Shown here: one piece after another, positions 50,958-63,800 of the stretch
Position numbering within the stretch: position 1 is the stretch's first letter
Layout of the letters: each line of letters opens with the position of its first letter
Assembly: GCA_026874595.1 (NCBI GenBank)
Contig: CM049314.1
Coordinates: 28,965,729-29,029,728, forward strand
Direction of reading: 5' to 3'
Source: Sipunculus nudus
Lineage: Eukaryota; Annelida; Sipuncula; Golfingiida; Sipunculidae
DNA length: 64,000 nucleotides
The notes under the pieces: generated by a model
Seen by the model: the letters and a program-made list of their open reading frames with translations, nothing else
The model's database searches: none
Told to the model about the DNA's origin: nothing
Translations under genes and position numbers: made by a program

Positions 50958-51607
50958 ATGAGGTACAAACAGAAAACAGTAGAAGAACAAATAGGAAAAG
51001 TCACTAAAATTTCACGCAGCTCTCTACTCGCTCCAAAAATCAAAATAGAAAATTCTCGCACACCGTCAGTCATAACATATCATCCCCATATACTAACACC
51101 TCTAGAAAGAATTATTTATAATTTACCACCTTTATTAGAATCAGACGCAACATTTAACCCCTCTTTTCTGACACACCACTCCTCTCTTTTAAACAACCCG
51201 ATGATATACATAAAAAATTAGTACAAAATCAAAGCTTCAGATATGATAACATCAACGGTACATTCCCATGTGAAAGGCCGCGCTGCCGCACATGCCCACT
51301 CATAGTCCGCAAGGAAACCCTAATTATCCATGGTGCCAAACACACCATACAGGGACACTTTGACTGCACAAGTAAAGGTGTAGTCTATGCCATATTATGC
51401 AAAATATGTCCAGGAGTGCTAAGTCTCAGAATTAATGGCCACAGACAATCCATTAAAGCGCTAGAAACTAACTTGCCGGTCGGAGAACCTTTTTCTCAAC
51501 AACAACAATCTTCAGAATGCATGCAGATTTGCGTTCTAAAGGGCCACCTTACTTACAAATTTGACGCCATAAGAAAAGGATTAAATCGCTATCCCGGTGA
51601 TCATTAG
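50958..51607 (+). pseudogene. Penelope-like element remnant (linker, CxC zinc motif, GIY-YIG-type tail)
   Basis: Frame 1 (50958-51221) gives VTKISRSSLL, VITYHPHILTPLERII and similar, typical of the region between RT and the tail in Penelope-like proteins. After one frameshift near 51190 the second frame gives GTFPCERPRCRTCPLI and FDCTSKGVVYAILCKIC, the conserved cysteine motif and start of the C-terminal endonuclease module, ending at TAG about 51607. The GIY-YIG catalytic core is altered (CPGVLSLRINGHRQSI where an YIGETGRR-like stretch is expected), and the RT is missing. A 5'-truncated, inactive copy. Confidence 0.75.
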
Positions 51608-51894
51608 AGACACTTTACCTGATTATAATTATTCTAAAGCGTTATTAATTCGTGTATTATTTAACCAGATCAGAATAATTTAACCGGGTAATTAATATAC
51701 GTGTGATCGGCGGCATGAATTCATGTGAGCACTTGGTATTTCAACGCCTAGACCGCCCCTAGCGATATTGAGGGATTCAGTAAAATAACACTGGAAAACC
51801 TTCTTTCGGTCTTACCTTAACGATCAGGCATAAAATATACCTCATAGATTATTTCCTTTGATAATGTGACATATGTCATTCACAATAATAGACG

Positions 51895-51955
51895 TTAGCA
51901 GGAGGTCACGCGCTGTGTTCAGAGCGTAGCACCTCCCAACTGAGCTGCAGTATCT
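51895..51955 (-). repeat. tRNA-like sequence, probable SINE head
   Basis: The minus strand reads GCAGCTCAGTTGGGAGGTGC, a good D-arm/A-box match, followed by a weak anticodon arm; the T arm is poor. Degenerate, so not called as a tRNA gene. Confidence 0.35.
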
Positions 51956-53379
51956 CTCATTCTATCTATTTATTTCCCCAACTTTCGTGATTAATTTTAT
52001 TTGTTCAGGTTTCCTTTTTATCTGTTTTTTTACCCAGCCATAAAATTCCGTTATTATCATTTTTTCCCCTGGTAATATGATATGTTTATCGATACATACA
52101 AAATAAGTGAAAAAATATGGTCCGCCCGCACTGATTTCAGAAAAAAAGTGCCTGAGAACTATACCTTTTCTTTGGCCTAGTATATCATACCAAAGTCAGA
52201 ATCAGTCTTGGAGCTGAGCTTTCCAGCTATAGCCTGGTTAGGATAAAAGAAAGTCAAATGAAATTTGTGAGAAGACATACACTATTTTCCTAGATTATCC
52301 CTGTGACTACTTTAATGTATGCATACTGTAAAAAAATGTCCCTGTGGACTTCTACACTCGGACTTAAACCTACCCGGATGCAGGTATCCCCTACCGTAAT
52401 CCTGCACAAATAAGAGCGACCCATTAGGCATGTTTATCGCACTAATAGGTCTACATGAATAGCCACGTAAGTAACACGGGAAAGTGCACTGCAACGGCCT
52501 TTGTGACCTACCATATTGTATCCATACCTGGGTCATACTTAGCATTTGGCTACGAGTGATGAATGAACACATAAAATACAATTGATCCAACAAACCATTT
52601 CCTTTGTCCCTTACAACTTAGTTATAGCTCAGTAACATATGAGAGACCTATGAATTCATGACTTCAGAATTTCTAACACATGGTACATGTTGTTAGAAGC
52701 CACACAGAGATAGTTAATCATATATCTGCATGATTCTCTGACAGCGCACCTGTAGGCCAATAACTCGTTGTCAAAATGAAGAAATTAATTCAATCTTTAT
52801 AGAGTCTTAAAGTGTAGTTGTCGCCAATTCTGAGCAAGTAAAGGCAATCTGGCATCTGGATAGAATCTCTTATGTAAGAGGAACGAAATGGCGCCACAAA
52901 AATGTGTGAACACTTGCATTTATTTCTTAACACGTTCAATGAAAAAACAATCTATAATAGTCTTGATTCAGTTTCTAAATATACGTTGCATATGCCAGTT
53001 GCATATCTTGTTATTTTTGTACTACTGTTTATGTAATTTTTAACGCTGTACTTTGCGTTTCCAGTTGTATTCTAATAAGGCATGGCTAGATAAAATCAAT
53101 TTCGAGACTACATTCGGTCTATCGAACAATTGACAAGGTCAGATAACTAATGCGGCAACCTTTCATAATTTAGAAGTCAGAAAAGGTGAATTTCCATCTG
53201 CATGATAATTGTTAATACGGATGATATCTGACCGAACAGGATGAAATAAATTAACCTGATCCTGAATCGTCGGTCTTCAAAACTTTTCGGTCCAAATGAA
53301 ATGGTCTTTGAAATAATGTGTGGTTCAACATAAGGTAAGAACATGATATCATTTTGTTAATTTCGAAAATGATAGGACG

Positions 53380-53820
53380 TCTCACAATTTTTAACTTGGC
53401 AGTCCTCTGTGATTCTATTGGTTCATGATGAAATTTATTGAATCTATACAGTGTTAATAAATGGATGTCGATCTATTTTTTACAGCCTCTTTGGATATTT
53501 TTGGCTGATGAAAACACCTCCTTTCTTTAATGCTTGCTTAGCTAAACATATGAGCATATGCAGTATTCCATTCAGGTTTCCTGCTACGTGAGAGGGGCAT
53601 TACACGCCGTAAGCCTGGCTCGGTATAGCACTTCTGTGGGTCGTGTGCCATCCTTAACGGCGCTCTGCTTTTGAGGGAAACATGAATGTTTGCCACAACC
53701 TTCTATTAAGCCTACAGAATGCTCACCCCGGGTTCAGCCGACAGTGACAAATCTAACCGCCTCTGCCGAGATACGAACTCACGATCTCCCGGCTTTGAGC
53801 ACTCTTATCTACCCCAAGAC
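53380..53820 (-). repeat. SINE-like insertion in copy C
   Basis: Absent from the matching part of copy A (about 27500-27520). The minus strand contains GTGAGTTCGTATCTCGGC, a B-box/T-arm-like sequence, downstream of AGATAAGAGTGCTC. The block ends beside CTACCCCAAGACC, which is present in both copies. Confidence 0.5.
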
Positions 53821-54671
53821 CCCAAAAGACGGTCTACAAACAGTACTTTTCAGTTTATTGTGGGCGGCGGTGACATTAATTTGTTTTTATCGTACTGAAT
53901 AATTTTACATTTAGATTTTAGAATCTGGCTGTTTAGTAAGTCGATCTAAACAGAGTGCTTCCATTTATATATTTCAATATTTATGTATATATGAGCGTTG
54001 TTTCGTAGGCCGCAGTGAAATGCTCCAATAACACTTTATTTATTTTCCTTTTTTTGTTATATTTAAATCCATGCATATGTTCTTTTTTTTGTGTCACATT
54101 TGTGTCACTTAAGAAAATACAGATCAAGTTCAACCAATGAAATATATTCATTTTTTAATTTAGAATTATATGAATTTATATATATATATATATATATATT
54201 TAAATCTATGCAGGTATTCCTAAATTTATGTAAAACTTTTATCACTTTAGCAAATAAACCAATGAAAAAAATTGTACTTTTTTTTTATTTTTTGATGTTT
54301 TGAAATATTGGAAGATTTGCTATATGAAACGTCAGAAGTTTCTTTGACTATGCCATTGAATATAATGCCGAGATCTATACCATACATGATATTTGTTTAA
54401 TATAACACTATGCATTCATAAGTGCTAATGAGTAAAATGCACCATTGACTGGGTTCAAAGTCTTTATTAATTATACATCTTTATTAATCTGAATAACCTA
54501 TTCAGACAAAGAACAAGTCCGTTTTTTACTGTTGTCTGGTCTCTTCTCATTTTCATTTGCCCTTTCCATTCCTATCCGGCCCACAAGCTAAAATAAAAAG
54601 AGGATGATAAATAATCAAAATGTTACTGATTTTAGTACACAAAGTATTGCATCAATCAGGATTGTCAATGC

Positions 54672-54715
<44 letters not shown>

Positions 54716-54764
54716 GTATATACATATATATATATATTAAATATGTGTGTGTGTGTGTGTTTGT
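54672..54764 (+). repeat. (TA)n and (GT)n microsatellites
   Basis: Lies at the point in copy C where copy A reads straight through (about 28336) and copy B has its SINE. Confidence 0.9.
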
Positions 54765-55990
54765 ATAAACATTGTCCCTCCCTCTCCGGCCAGACATTCC
54801 ACACACCCTTGAAGATATACTGACGCAACTGCCACGAGCATACATATCGGGCACAGTGTTCGATGATTCAATATTGCGAGTTTTGAAAGTGAAATTTGAT
54901 ACGATCTTTTCAGGCTTTTACAGGTACTCCACCGTTACGTTTAAGAAGGAGTATCAATTATCTTTTGTATTACAACATACAATTTGTTTTTCATTAGAAA
55001 GGACTATGCAATGATAACTTATCAGTCTCACGTCGGAATAAGTATTCCTTAAAGAGACAATCACACAATTAAAAAAGGTACAAAGAATCGCAAGTTGTAA
55101 GTTTTTCAAAGACCAAACAAACTATAAGATCAATGCAAACACATTTAAGCAATTAAACCTTCAAGAGGAACCGAGTAAAAGATAAAAAATAGTCACGTGA
55201 CGTGGCAGAATGGGTCGAAGTTGGTGTGCTATCCTTTAATTAAAAATATTGTCAATTTAATGTTAGATTTGGTTTTTATATACTAGTACAGAGCAGGTTA
55301 GTCTAGAACCACTCCATATATCTTGCGTACTACAAGGAAGTTTATAGCACATGGGCTTATATTGACATCTGCTAGATAACCTAAGAACAATCCCTAAATC
55401 TTTCTTGAAACAAACCAAAGTTTGATGCATTGGATAGACAGTACATGCATTGGTAGATGTTTTGGATTGCGCTTCAGACACGGAGAGATACGTTAGGAGT
55501 AACAGTTTTTAAACTCTGAGACAAAGTAAGAATTTCGCCGGTTTCCACTTGATTCAGTGTTTCGCTTGGGTTCGATTTCCCCTAGCTCAATTGATCGTTA
55601 ACTACACAGAATATATTATTGCATGAAATATACAGTATATTTGCAAAAAGTTTACAATTCGGGAAGTACCCGTTGAACATCACCTGAGTAGAAATTCTAG
55701 TTCATTTTAGGCAGATTATGTAAAATATCTCGTATTATCTATATTCGATTTACGGATATCATATGAGATAAGCTAACATAAATGATTTCAGAATTGGCAC
55801 ACTGCCCTATAAGCATATATATGCCATGTATTTGTGTGTATAAGATGTCACTGAGGCTGCAGTATGAATTAATATTCAAATTTGTAGTTATTTGAGTTTT
55901 ATTAACGATGGTTTACTATTCGAGATATTGGCCCTTTCGCGAATATAGCAAATTTGAAACCTCCGAGAACAAAAAGCCGACCGCAGTATG

Positions 55991-58900
55991 TTATGAATGG
56001 TAAAATTGATTCTCACGATCTCTGATGACGTTCTGGAAATAATCTTCTGGTTTGGGTTGACACGCATGAGGGAAGTGGGCCTGCATTCTGCGTTCAAGCA
56101 GTTTCTCGTTGACGGGATGTCCCTTTCGTACAAACACCTCAGTGTCTTTGTGGAAGCAGCGATCACCCACGGCATCCACGCAAAAGAAGAGGATAAAGTA
56201 GTTTCTCTTCAGTTCCAGGAACCTGAGCCGTTGTGTCCCTTCTGAAGGTTATGAGGAAACAGATAACCATTTATGATTTTATTATGAGTAGAGGATGTTA
56301 ACGGTAGCAGGTTTTACAGACATGTGTATGGTGTACATATATGCACAACCAAAAATATTTTTCATACTGTAAGATTATATTCTTATGCAAACAATATTTT
56401 TTGGGAATGAGGCAAGAAATGATTTCTTGTTACGGGAAAGTAACTTTGTGTATAATAATTTTTCTTTGCCTTCTGATTGTATAATTTTTCTTGCTTTCAG
56501 AAAAAGGAAAATATTTGTCTTACTATCAGTAAAGGATATGTCAAGAAATAATTTCTTGCAAGAATATGTTCTTATTATTGGGATGGTTTTTTTTCTTATG
56601 ATAAGCTAATATGATTAATTTTAAGAGAATCTCTATATTTTCTTAACATTTAGCACGATGACTTTAGTTCAAGAAAAACTACCTTAACAAAATGTTTAAA
56701 TAGGAAATATATTCATTGAAAAAATAAGAAAAAAAAAGAGTTTTATTAAGAAATATAATTTTTATAATAAGAAAAAAATACAAATAATACAATTAATAAG
56801 AAATACAATCTTTTCAGAAAAAGATTATTTGTGCAGTTCGACATATACAGCTTATAAGGGAGAGTCTATGTTCCAGTAAGAAAACAAGCTTCTAAAATCA
56901 TACCCCTTTCTCTTTCTCTCTCATGAGAGAGGCAATTGTTAAGCTATTTTGGCTGAAATGTAAGGCTGAAGAAACGACATTGGTTTATATGAATTCAAAT
57001 AGTCATGAATTACTGCATTGACCTGAAATTCGAAAATACTAGCATAATAAATCATACATGTATTTTTACAGGAGAACATATCTTGAAATTTTAAGTTTAA
57101 CAGTAAAGGAACACGGTATTCTGATCAAATAGCCAACAAAAGAAATTTTTTGATGCGGCTTAACTGCATGTACGAACTGCCAGGAGAGAATTTATGAAAT
57201 CTCATTGTGTTGTTTAGGTGTTTCTTAGTTGTCACGATGTAAACCTACCCTGTACGCAAGAGAGAAAAAAATTACTGATTTCCGATTTTATTCACCCGTT
57301 TCCAGTTTGCATTACGAGGTACCTCAGAAAGTCATGTTATAACCAAGGGTATCAGTATAAACGTATATAAGTATATTTGGACAAATGATAAAAAATAAAT
57401 AGTAACGCTTTCTGAATGTCATACCTGTGCCAATTATGTAATCGCCAGGTCCATCGTTGGGATAGATGGTTTGAGTCACAGTTTTATAACAAGGTGCGTC
57501 TGCATTTTCCCTGTACAGATATGAAAAACACTGCACATGTTAAGGTACTATATGTTCAGGGTCAATATAATGGATGGGTAACTATTATGAGCGTAACGCG
57601 AATCAAAAGCGAAGCACCGGCTTGATAAATAAAGCAGGACAAAGATACACCCATATGACGAACCGTTACCCTGACCACATCGTGAATAAATAAGAACGTT
57701 TCTTTTAATATATCTGCCATATAATACCAACATTAAAAAGATATATTGTACCCTGAGGTATATATGATTAGTTGAATCAAATATTTTTGGACGACCGTAT
57801 AATCTAGTTAACATGTCTTCGATAAAATGTAATGTATGCTAACTTGGTCAAAACCAAGATACAACTACTTAACATACGATACATCAAAAAGTATGACAAA
57901 TGCCTGTTCTGATTTCAGTCGTAATGATTCAGATCAACTTGATTTCTCACCTTAGCAATTTAAGATATTTGATTCGAAAATAATCTTAATATATATCAAG
58001 TAGTTTATCTCGCGTATTCACATGAAAATCATAAGATATTAATGTTACCTTACACACAAGAGCAAGCTAATTCTAACCGAATATTTGCACTTTACAGATA
58101 TAATAATGAAGATCACCTTTGGTATTCATTGAAAAATATATTCCCATCATCCCCTCTCTGGACGTCAACAGAAAAATCATACGGGTATCGTTTATCCCAA
58201 TCCCGGTAAATGACCCAGGTGCCAGTCAACTTAGAAAAACACATGAAAGAAATGCACTTGCTCAATTCTTATGCTATTAATACAACAAACATACGAGTAA
58301 CTGAAAACATGTGGCACCTTACTGAGGATCTAATATAGAGCTCTAGAAATCTCTACAAGAAGAAGATCTTACTAGAGGTTTAAATATAATCAATGTACAA
58401 ATTTTAAAATAGCTAATAGCTAAAAAATAAGAGCTCACTGATTGTACTAATGTATTAATTGTATCAATGTTATCTGGTTAAATAAGCAACTGATTTCTTT
58501 GTATATGATGCGACCGCGATGTGCAGATATTAAATTTGATTTATGATTTTTTATGGCAATACAGATAATCAGTTCCTTAGCAAACTTTGAAGATTAAACA
58601 GATCTATTAATTATGTGAATTATGGTAAAGATATATCATTTGAAGGGAGTTAAGGATATTGAAGTATATTTTAATATTTGATTTACATTCTACTTTAAAT
58701 TCATTCAACCAGAAGGAATTTCCAATACAATCAAGTTCAATAAACATTTGAAATAAAATAATTGTTAATGTATTCTACTATTCTACTTTAAAGTTCATGC
58801 TCTAAAAAATCGGGGCATTTTAATAAAAATTATCGAAAATAAACTCAACAATTATAATAAATATAATATTTTCTTTAATCAAGAAATTAGCAGAAGACAC

Positions 58901-59001
58901 ATAATGCATAATAATACTTTATGTTGTCTTGCAGAAAAGTAAACTTACGAGGTTTTCGTTGAAATTTGGATCCAAAGGCACTTCAGGCATCACACAGTTA
59001 A
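55991..59001 (-). CDS. Lipocalin-family protein 2, partial (4 exons seen, signal exon missing; copy C)
   Basis: Minus-strand exons: a 59001-58949, b 58229-58117, c 57510-57425, d 56241-55991, with the same junction phases as copy A. They encode 167 codons and end at TAA 55993-55991. Splice sites are good: TTCTAG before exon a, CTAAG before b, GTACAG before c, CTTCAG before d, and GTAAG, GTGATC and GTATGA donors. The GxW motif (TGTWVIYRDW), four conserved cysteines (NC in a, APCY in c, DRC and ACQ in d) and the terminal helix support a lipocalin. The first exon, which should carry ATG and signal peptide and end in phase 1, was not found in the 1.6 kb upstream. An in-frame hydrophobic run just before exon a is more likely its polypyrimidine tract. 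AATAAA lies at 55903-55898. Confidence 0.8.
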
Positions 59002-59839
59002 CTAGAAAAAAGACATTAAGGGAAAAGAAAGGGTTTAGAAATACAAAAGCAAAATGGCTTATATTTTCTGACTTCAGTGGGAGGGAATGGAAAATATAAT
59101 GTTGACTCACTGAAATTAATTTAGTTCAAGTGGTTCAACCTTTAGCTAACATTGAACCAATGGTAAGTTGGATCATAATTACCAACCCGGCCTTTGCCTA
59201 GACCAGCCGAGGGACATAGCATAATGAAACGCTGTAATAAGGAATTTAACACTTTCGCTGCCTACGATGGCATACTTGTATTTTTTCTGACCCCCCCCCC
59301 CCGTGCCTATGACGGGGGTGTGGCATATCACACCTGAGATGTCGGCCCGAGAAAAGCGAGGTGTGTGGTCGTTCAGTTTTATTACCCCGCTTATCAGTCA
59401 AGTGCAATTGGCTTTACAATGGGCGCGTGGCCACGGCATTCAGAGAGTTAGGCTTTATAGTTCCCCGGGTGATTTATTCCTTTTGAATTTGTTTGGTCTG
59501 CCTCTTTGCAGGGGACTATGTCCAGTAAACTCAACCATTACTACGTTTACATTGTAATATAGAACTCGATCTGAGTAATTGAGTTCCGTCATGAATATAA
59601 TTACCTAACCTCGGCAGGCTAAATAATTTTTGGCAGTCCTTGATATCGAAGAAATACTCGTATCATGAAAACTATCAGTCTGCATGAAGCTTTTTATACA
59701 ATTGATTTACGTAATTAAATGTATCAGTCCGATCGTAAACGGATGCTATACCTAAATATTCTACGTATTTAAATCACCCTCGTGAAACGCACGGTTAGCA
59801 CGTGTACATGGGGTACCTGCATAGCTATTTTTGAGCCAT

Positions 59840-59856
59840 TGTTCTTACATATATAT

Positions 59857-59893
<37 letters not shown>

Positions 59894-59895
59894 CC

Positions 59896-59936
<41 letters not shown>

Positions 59937-59944
59937 AATATATT

Positions 59945-59991
<47 letters not shown>

Positions 59992-60140
59992 CTGAAGTTA
60001 AACAACACTGTAAATTCACCACAGACTGTTTCAAGGGATCCGACCCGATTATCAGGTGAATGTTGTTAGAATCCCGTGTAACAGTCTGTAGTGAATTTAC
60101 AGTTTAGTTATTTAGAGCACTTTACACAGGAGGGTAACTC

Positions 60141-60221
<81 letters not shown>

Positions 60222-60225
60222 ATAA
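59840..60225. repeat. Palindromic insertion in copy C with paired dinucleotide arms
   Basis: CTGTAAATTCACCACAGACT(GTT) at 60008-60030 pairs with 60080-60102 (22 of 23 bases). Outside this are (TA)n arrays, and outside those a (TC)n run (59896-59918) and a (AG)n run (60186-60218) in inverted arrangement. Copy A has only a short TATATATACAGGGAGAGAAGG at the same place (about 33660). Confidence 0.7.
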
Positions 60226-60584
60226 GTAAATGAAATATATATTACAGTGTAAATAATAAAAATTACGGTTTAGTACCCCTAATTGCAAGTATAATGTGTA
60301 AATAACTCCCCAACAGGCCTCATCAAACTCATAATCCGAAATAGATTGTTTGCAACAGAGTTTAATCTTTAATGGGGCTGATGTAATTACAGGGATTTTC
60401 ACTGGAGCAAAGGTTTATGGCAGTTATATTGTCAGCTTACCAATTACCGAAAATTATAAACCCTTCAAACATATATCCCGACATTGTTGGATTGCACAGG
60501 CAGTCAGTCATGCGTGCACGCACCGATGCTCTGGGGAGTCCTCTCTGTTTGTAGACCTAATTATCCAATCACAATAATAACTAG

Positions 60585-61725
60585 AGACAGCGCAGACCTC
60601 CGCCAAGTCAGCTCATTAGCCTCATTGAACTGTCAGAAAATCAGCATTTTGTTCCTTTAAAATATACCAGGATCAAGAATGTTTCCGTATCAAAATTTAA
60701 TCATTTTTTTCGATCATTGCCGAGCTATCCTAGAGATTTCATTAAAATCCGTCGATAACTTTTTTCTAATATTGCTAACAGACAATCAAATAAACCAACG
60801 TCCGCAAAAACATGACCCCTGCCGCTTAGTGGAGGTAATAAACAGTTGAAGTTGAATATATTTGCAGACTAAAGCTAAGATCCTTATAAGTACGGGTTGC
60901 GTACTCCCGGCCCAGTGGCCTTCCATCCACACTCTGTGAGAAATAGCAGGATTTCAAAGGTTTGGCAACACCCAGTCAGTTTGCGCTGGATAAAGTAACA
61001 TCTGATTGGCTCTGCATTTAAAAAAAAATCTGCAGGACTGATAGGTGAAATCTGATTGACTTAGCGCGCGTGTTAACAGTCATAGCTATGCGGGGCAAGC
61101 TCGTGCGGCACGCAATACAGGAAACAGAAGGCAGTGGGGGATAACTGACCTCAGGCAAGTCAGTATAAAGACTGTGTGTTGAAAGCTGACGATTGCATCG
61201 TGTGTATTCCAATGGGGGAGAAAAAAGTCTGTGTTACCAAGCGCTTTCTTCATCAGTGTAAAGTGACCGGTACCTCGAAGAACATCCGTTTGTGCTGGTG
61301 ATATCTGCAATGTGTTGTGTTAAATTTAACGCAAGGGGAATTCCACAGAGACAGCACCGCCTAGTGGCCAAACAGGCCGGCAGCCGCGATTTAATGCAGC
61401 GGTAAATGTAGCGAATAGTTGAGCTCGCGCTCCAAATATGGCCATATCGCCACATGGGTATACAAATAAATGCAATGGACCCCCCTCCCCATAAAATACT
61501 AAATCTCATTCCGAAGTTATTTACGCACGAATCGCCCTCACAATTTAAACAATAGTTCCGTATAATTGCCTAGTTATACTGATAACTTCATCAAACCCGG
61601 TTGAGAACTTTTTGTGTTATCGTGTTAACAGACAAACAGATAAACAGATTAACATATAAACAGGCAAACAGACAGAAAACACATACGCACCCAAACACAG
61701 AACCCCGGGTTTGCTTGGGGGAGGA
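60585..61725. repeat. 1.1-kb insertion in copy C, probably one or two decayed interspersed repeats
   Basis: Interrupts sequence that is continuous in copy A at about 34060. Two places have a similar tail style: CTAACAGACAATCAAATAAA ... GGAGGTAATAA near 60775-60840 and GTTAACAGACAAACAGATAA ... GGGAGGAAATAATAAT near 61625-61735. No coding frame recognised. Confidence 0.5.
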
Positions 61726-62394
61726 AATAATAATAATAATTATAATAATAATTCAATGCAATTGTACATTTTTTTCACGCATTCTTTGCTAAGATTGACT
61801 TAATAAGCCAAGTAAATAATTATACTTTATTGTAGAAGAAAAAGAAAAATTCCGGTACATGATAAAGAACAATCCCAGATGCTTGGGTCATAGTCTGTAA
61901 GGAATACTTGAAAATGAGAAAATCGCTTTCATATACAGCTTTCATCAGGAGGACTCATCGGGGTCTCTAATAAAGCTTAATAAAATGTTGATTCGGAACT
62001 GTTCCTGGGTATAGCTTATGGAGTTTTAAACGGGAGTGATAGGGAGGACTGGTGGGATCTCAGGCCCAGTAGTTGCCGAAGGAACAAAAACAGGCTTGAC
62101 GATGAAGTCTCATTTGTCTTAAATTGCTTTAGCTAATTTAAATAATTAATCCAGAAATTCCGGTTTGATGGTACACGTTGGTAATGGTATAAAGAATGGC
62201 CCGGCAAATCTTTCAGACTTATATTTAGTATAATGCGTCCATGGAAGAAATTAACCAACATGTATTTGTTTGCTTTTATTTTAAATGTTGGTTTTCAGTT
62301 AATTATTTTACTATGTTTTATATATAAACTCAATCATGAATATATTTTGATGTTGTAAGTTAGTTCCTTTTGTTAATATAAAGTGCTTGTGAAT

Positions 62395-63180
62395 AGAATT
62401 ATTAAGGGACCGAACTCAGTTATTGATTGGTGCTGAATATAAATCGATTCAGTGGAGAGGCCCATTTTGTGTTATTTTTTTATTTCAGCTGACACTTCAT
62501 TTTTTGTCTGCGTGAGCTAGGATGGTGTTGGTAGCTTTCGTTTTGTTTATGGCTCCCGTGATCCTAAAAATGAAAGCTAAATATAATGTCGACCATCAAC
62601 TTTTCACGAACGCATATACCTTCTCGTTTTAGTGAAAAACCAATGATGCGCTTGAGATACAAAATATAAAATAGTCAAATTTATACAACATATATCGGCC
62701 TGGCCTTATTTATTATTAAAAATTTGTATCATACATAGCGAATGTCTCTTGAAAATGAAACAAAAAAAAAACCGTTGGCCGGTCCTTCGACATTTGTTGT
62801 AGGAATATGACGCAAGCTGATACATGTAAACCGTGTGATATTGTTTTTAAAAAATAAAACACATTTTCACAGAATCATCAATGCAGCTTCCACTGCCAAA
62901 CTAACGTCTGTCAAAATATGTGACAATCTGACGTATCTGCACTCACCTTGGACGCGGCAGCACGAAGTGTTCTAATAAACTATTTTAACCCCTTATTATG
63001 TTCCTTTTTATTATTCTTCCAATTTTCAATAGGTTTTGTTGTTATTGTATTAGTATTGTTGTTGATAAATTAATACATATAGCATGAGTAACACAGAGTG
63101 TAGGTTACTTTGTGTAAGTTGCTTGTCTTGAGGTCATAGGGATACCTGCTAAAACTTAATGGTTATTGAAACGAGACAAA
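62395..63180 (+). repeat. Duplicated block, right copy (pairs with 22850-23465)
   Basis: Collinear with 22850-23465, with several indels. It probably marks the beginning of another unit that continues beyond the window or has been interrupted. Confidence 0.8.
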
Positions 63181-63492
63181 TTGACGGGCCCGGAAGCCCG
63201 TTGGTACCTCCGTCAAAAATTTCTCTCTTGTTTTGTGAACTGCCGGATGGCGGAAATATTTAAGTCTGGCTATTAAATTCAAGGGCATGATCTTCTGTTT
63301 GTATATCTGTCATTTTTTTTTCATTTTATGATCTGACACGGACATGTTCTCAAAGATATGAATACACGTGTAAATGACCCATATCTAGAGATCGTAAGGG
63401 GGATCTCAGGTGTAGTGATAATTATAGGGCAATCTGTTTAGCTTTTTGACTGAGTTATATGCTCGATTTTGTAATCATCAAGAAGACTTGAG

Positions 63493-63712
63493 AAAAATTC
63501 ATTACCTCCTCGGTACAGTATGCTTTTAAAAAGGGCCACACAACTAACATGTATACAGTGGTCCTGTTGAAAATAGTTGGAAATTACATATGGAATGGTT
63601 CACCAATGTATTATTGTTTTATTGATGCGTCTGGTGTATTTGACAAAGTTAATATTCTTAAGTGGTTCAGAATGTTATTGGAACGAAATATTGAGTCTGC
63701 TATTATTCTGGT

Positions 63713-63715
<3 letters not shown>
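63493..63715 (+). pseudogene. Reverse transcriptase fragment of a second non-LTR retrotransposon
   Basis: The plus frame reads SSVQYAFKKGHTTNMYTVVL and then SPMYYCFIDASGVFDKVN and KWFRMLLERNI. This matches the RT palm region of CR1/L2/jockey-like elements (consensus QFGFKKGHST ... CFLDASKAFDRVN). The expected SKAFD is SGVFD here. The fragment is cut off on the left by a TGA at 63490 and on the right by a (TA)n(GA)n array. Confidence 0.65.

Positions 63716-63797
<82 letters not shown>
63716..63797 (+). repeat. (TA)n(GA)n compound microsatellite
   Basis: TA run (63716-63768) followed by GA run (63769-63797). It truncates the RT fragment on its left. Confidence 0.95.

Positions 63798-63800
<3 letters not shown>

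Larger units (their letters stand above)
52330..61810 (+). repeat. Segmental duplication, copy C
   Basis: Second long copy of the unit, containing lipocalin 2. Insertions private to this copy relative to A include a SINE-like block (about 53380-53820), a palindromic block (about 59840-60220) and a 1.1-kb block (about 60585-61720). Confidence 0.9.

Noticed and set aside
58919-59110. In-frame hydrophobic stretch before lipocalin 2 exon a as a signal peptide
   Set aside because: No ATG is available, copy A is frameshifted and stopped at the same place, and the sequence is a typical polypyrimidine tract ending in TTCTAG.
59825-60402. Tyr-Ile repeat proteins (also near 34489, 54620 and 63549)
   Set aside because: Translations of (TA)n and (TC)n arrays.
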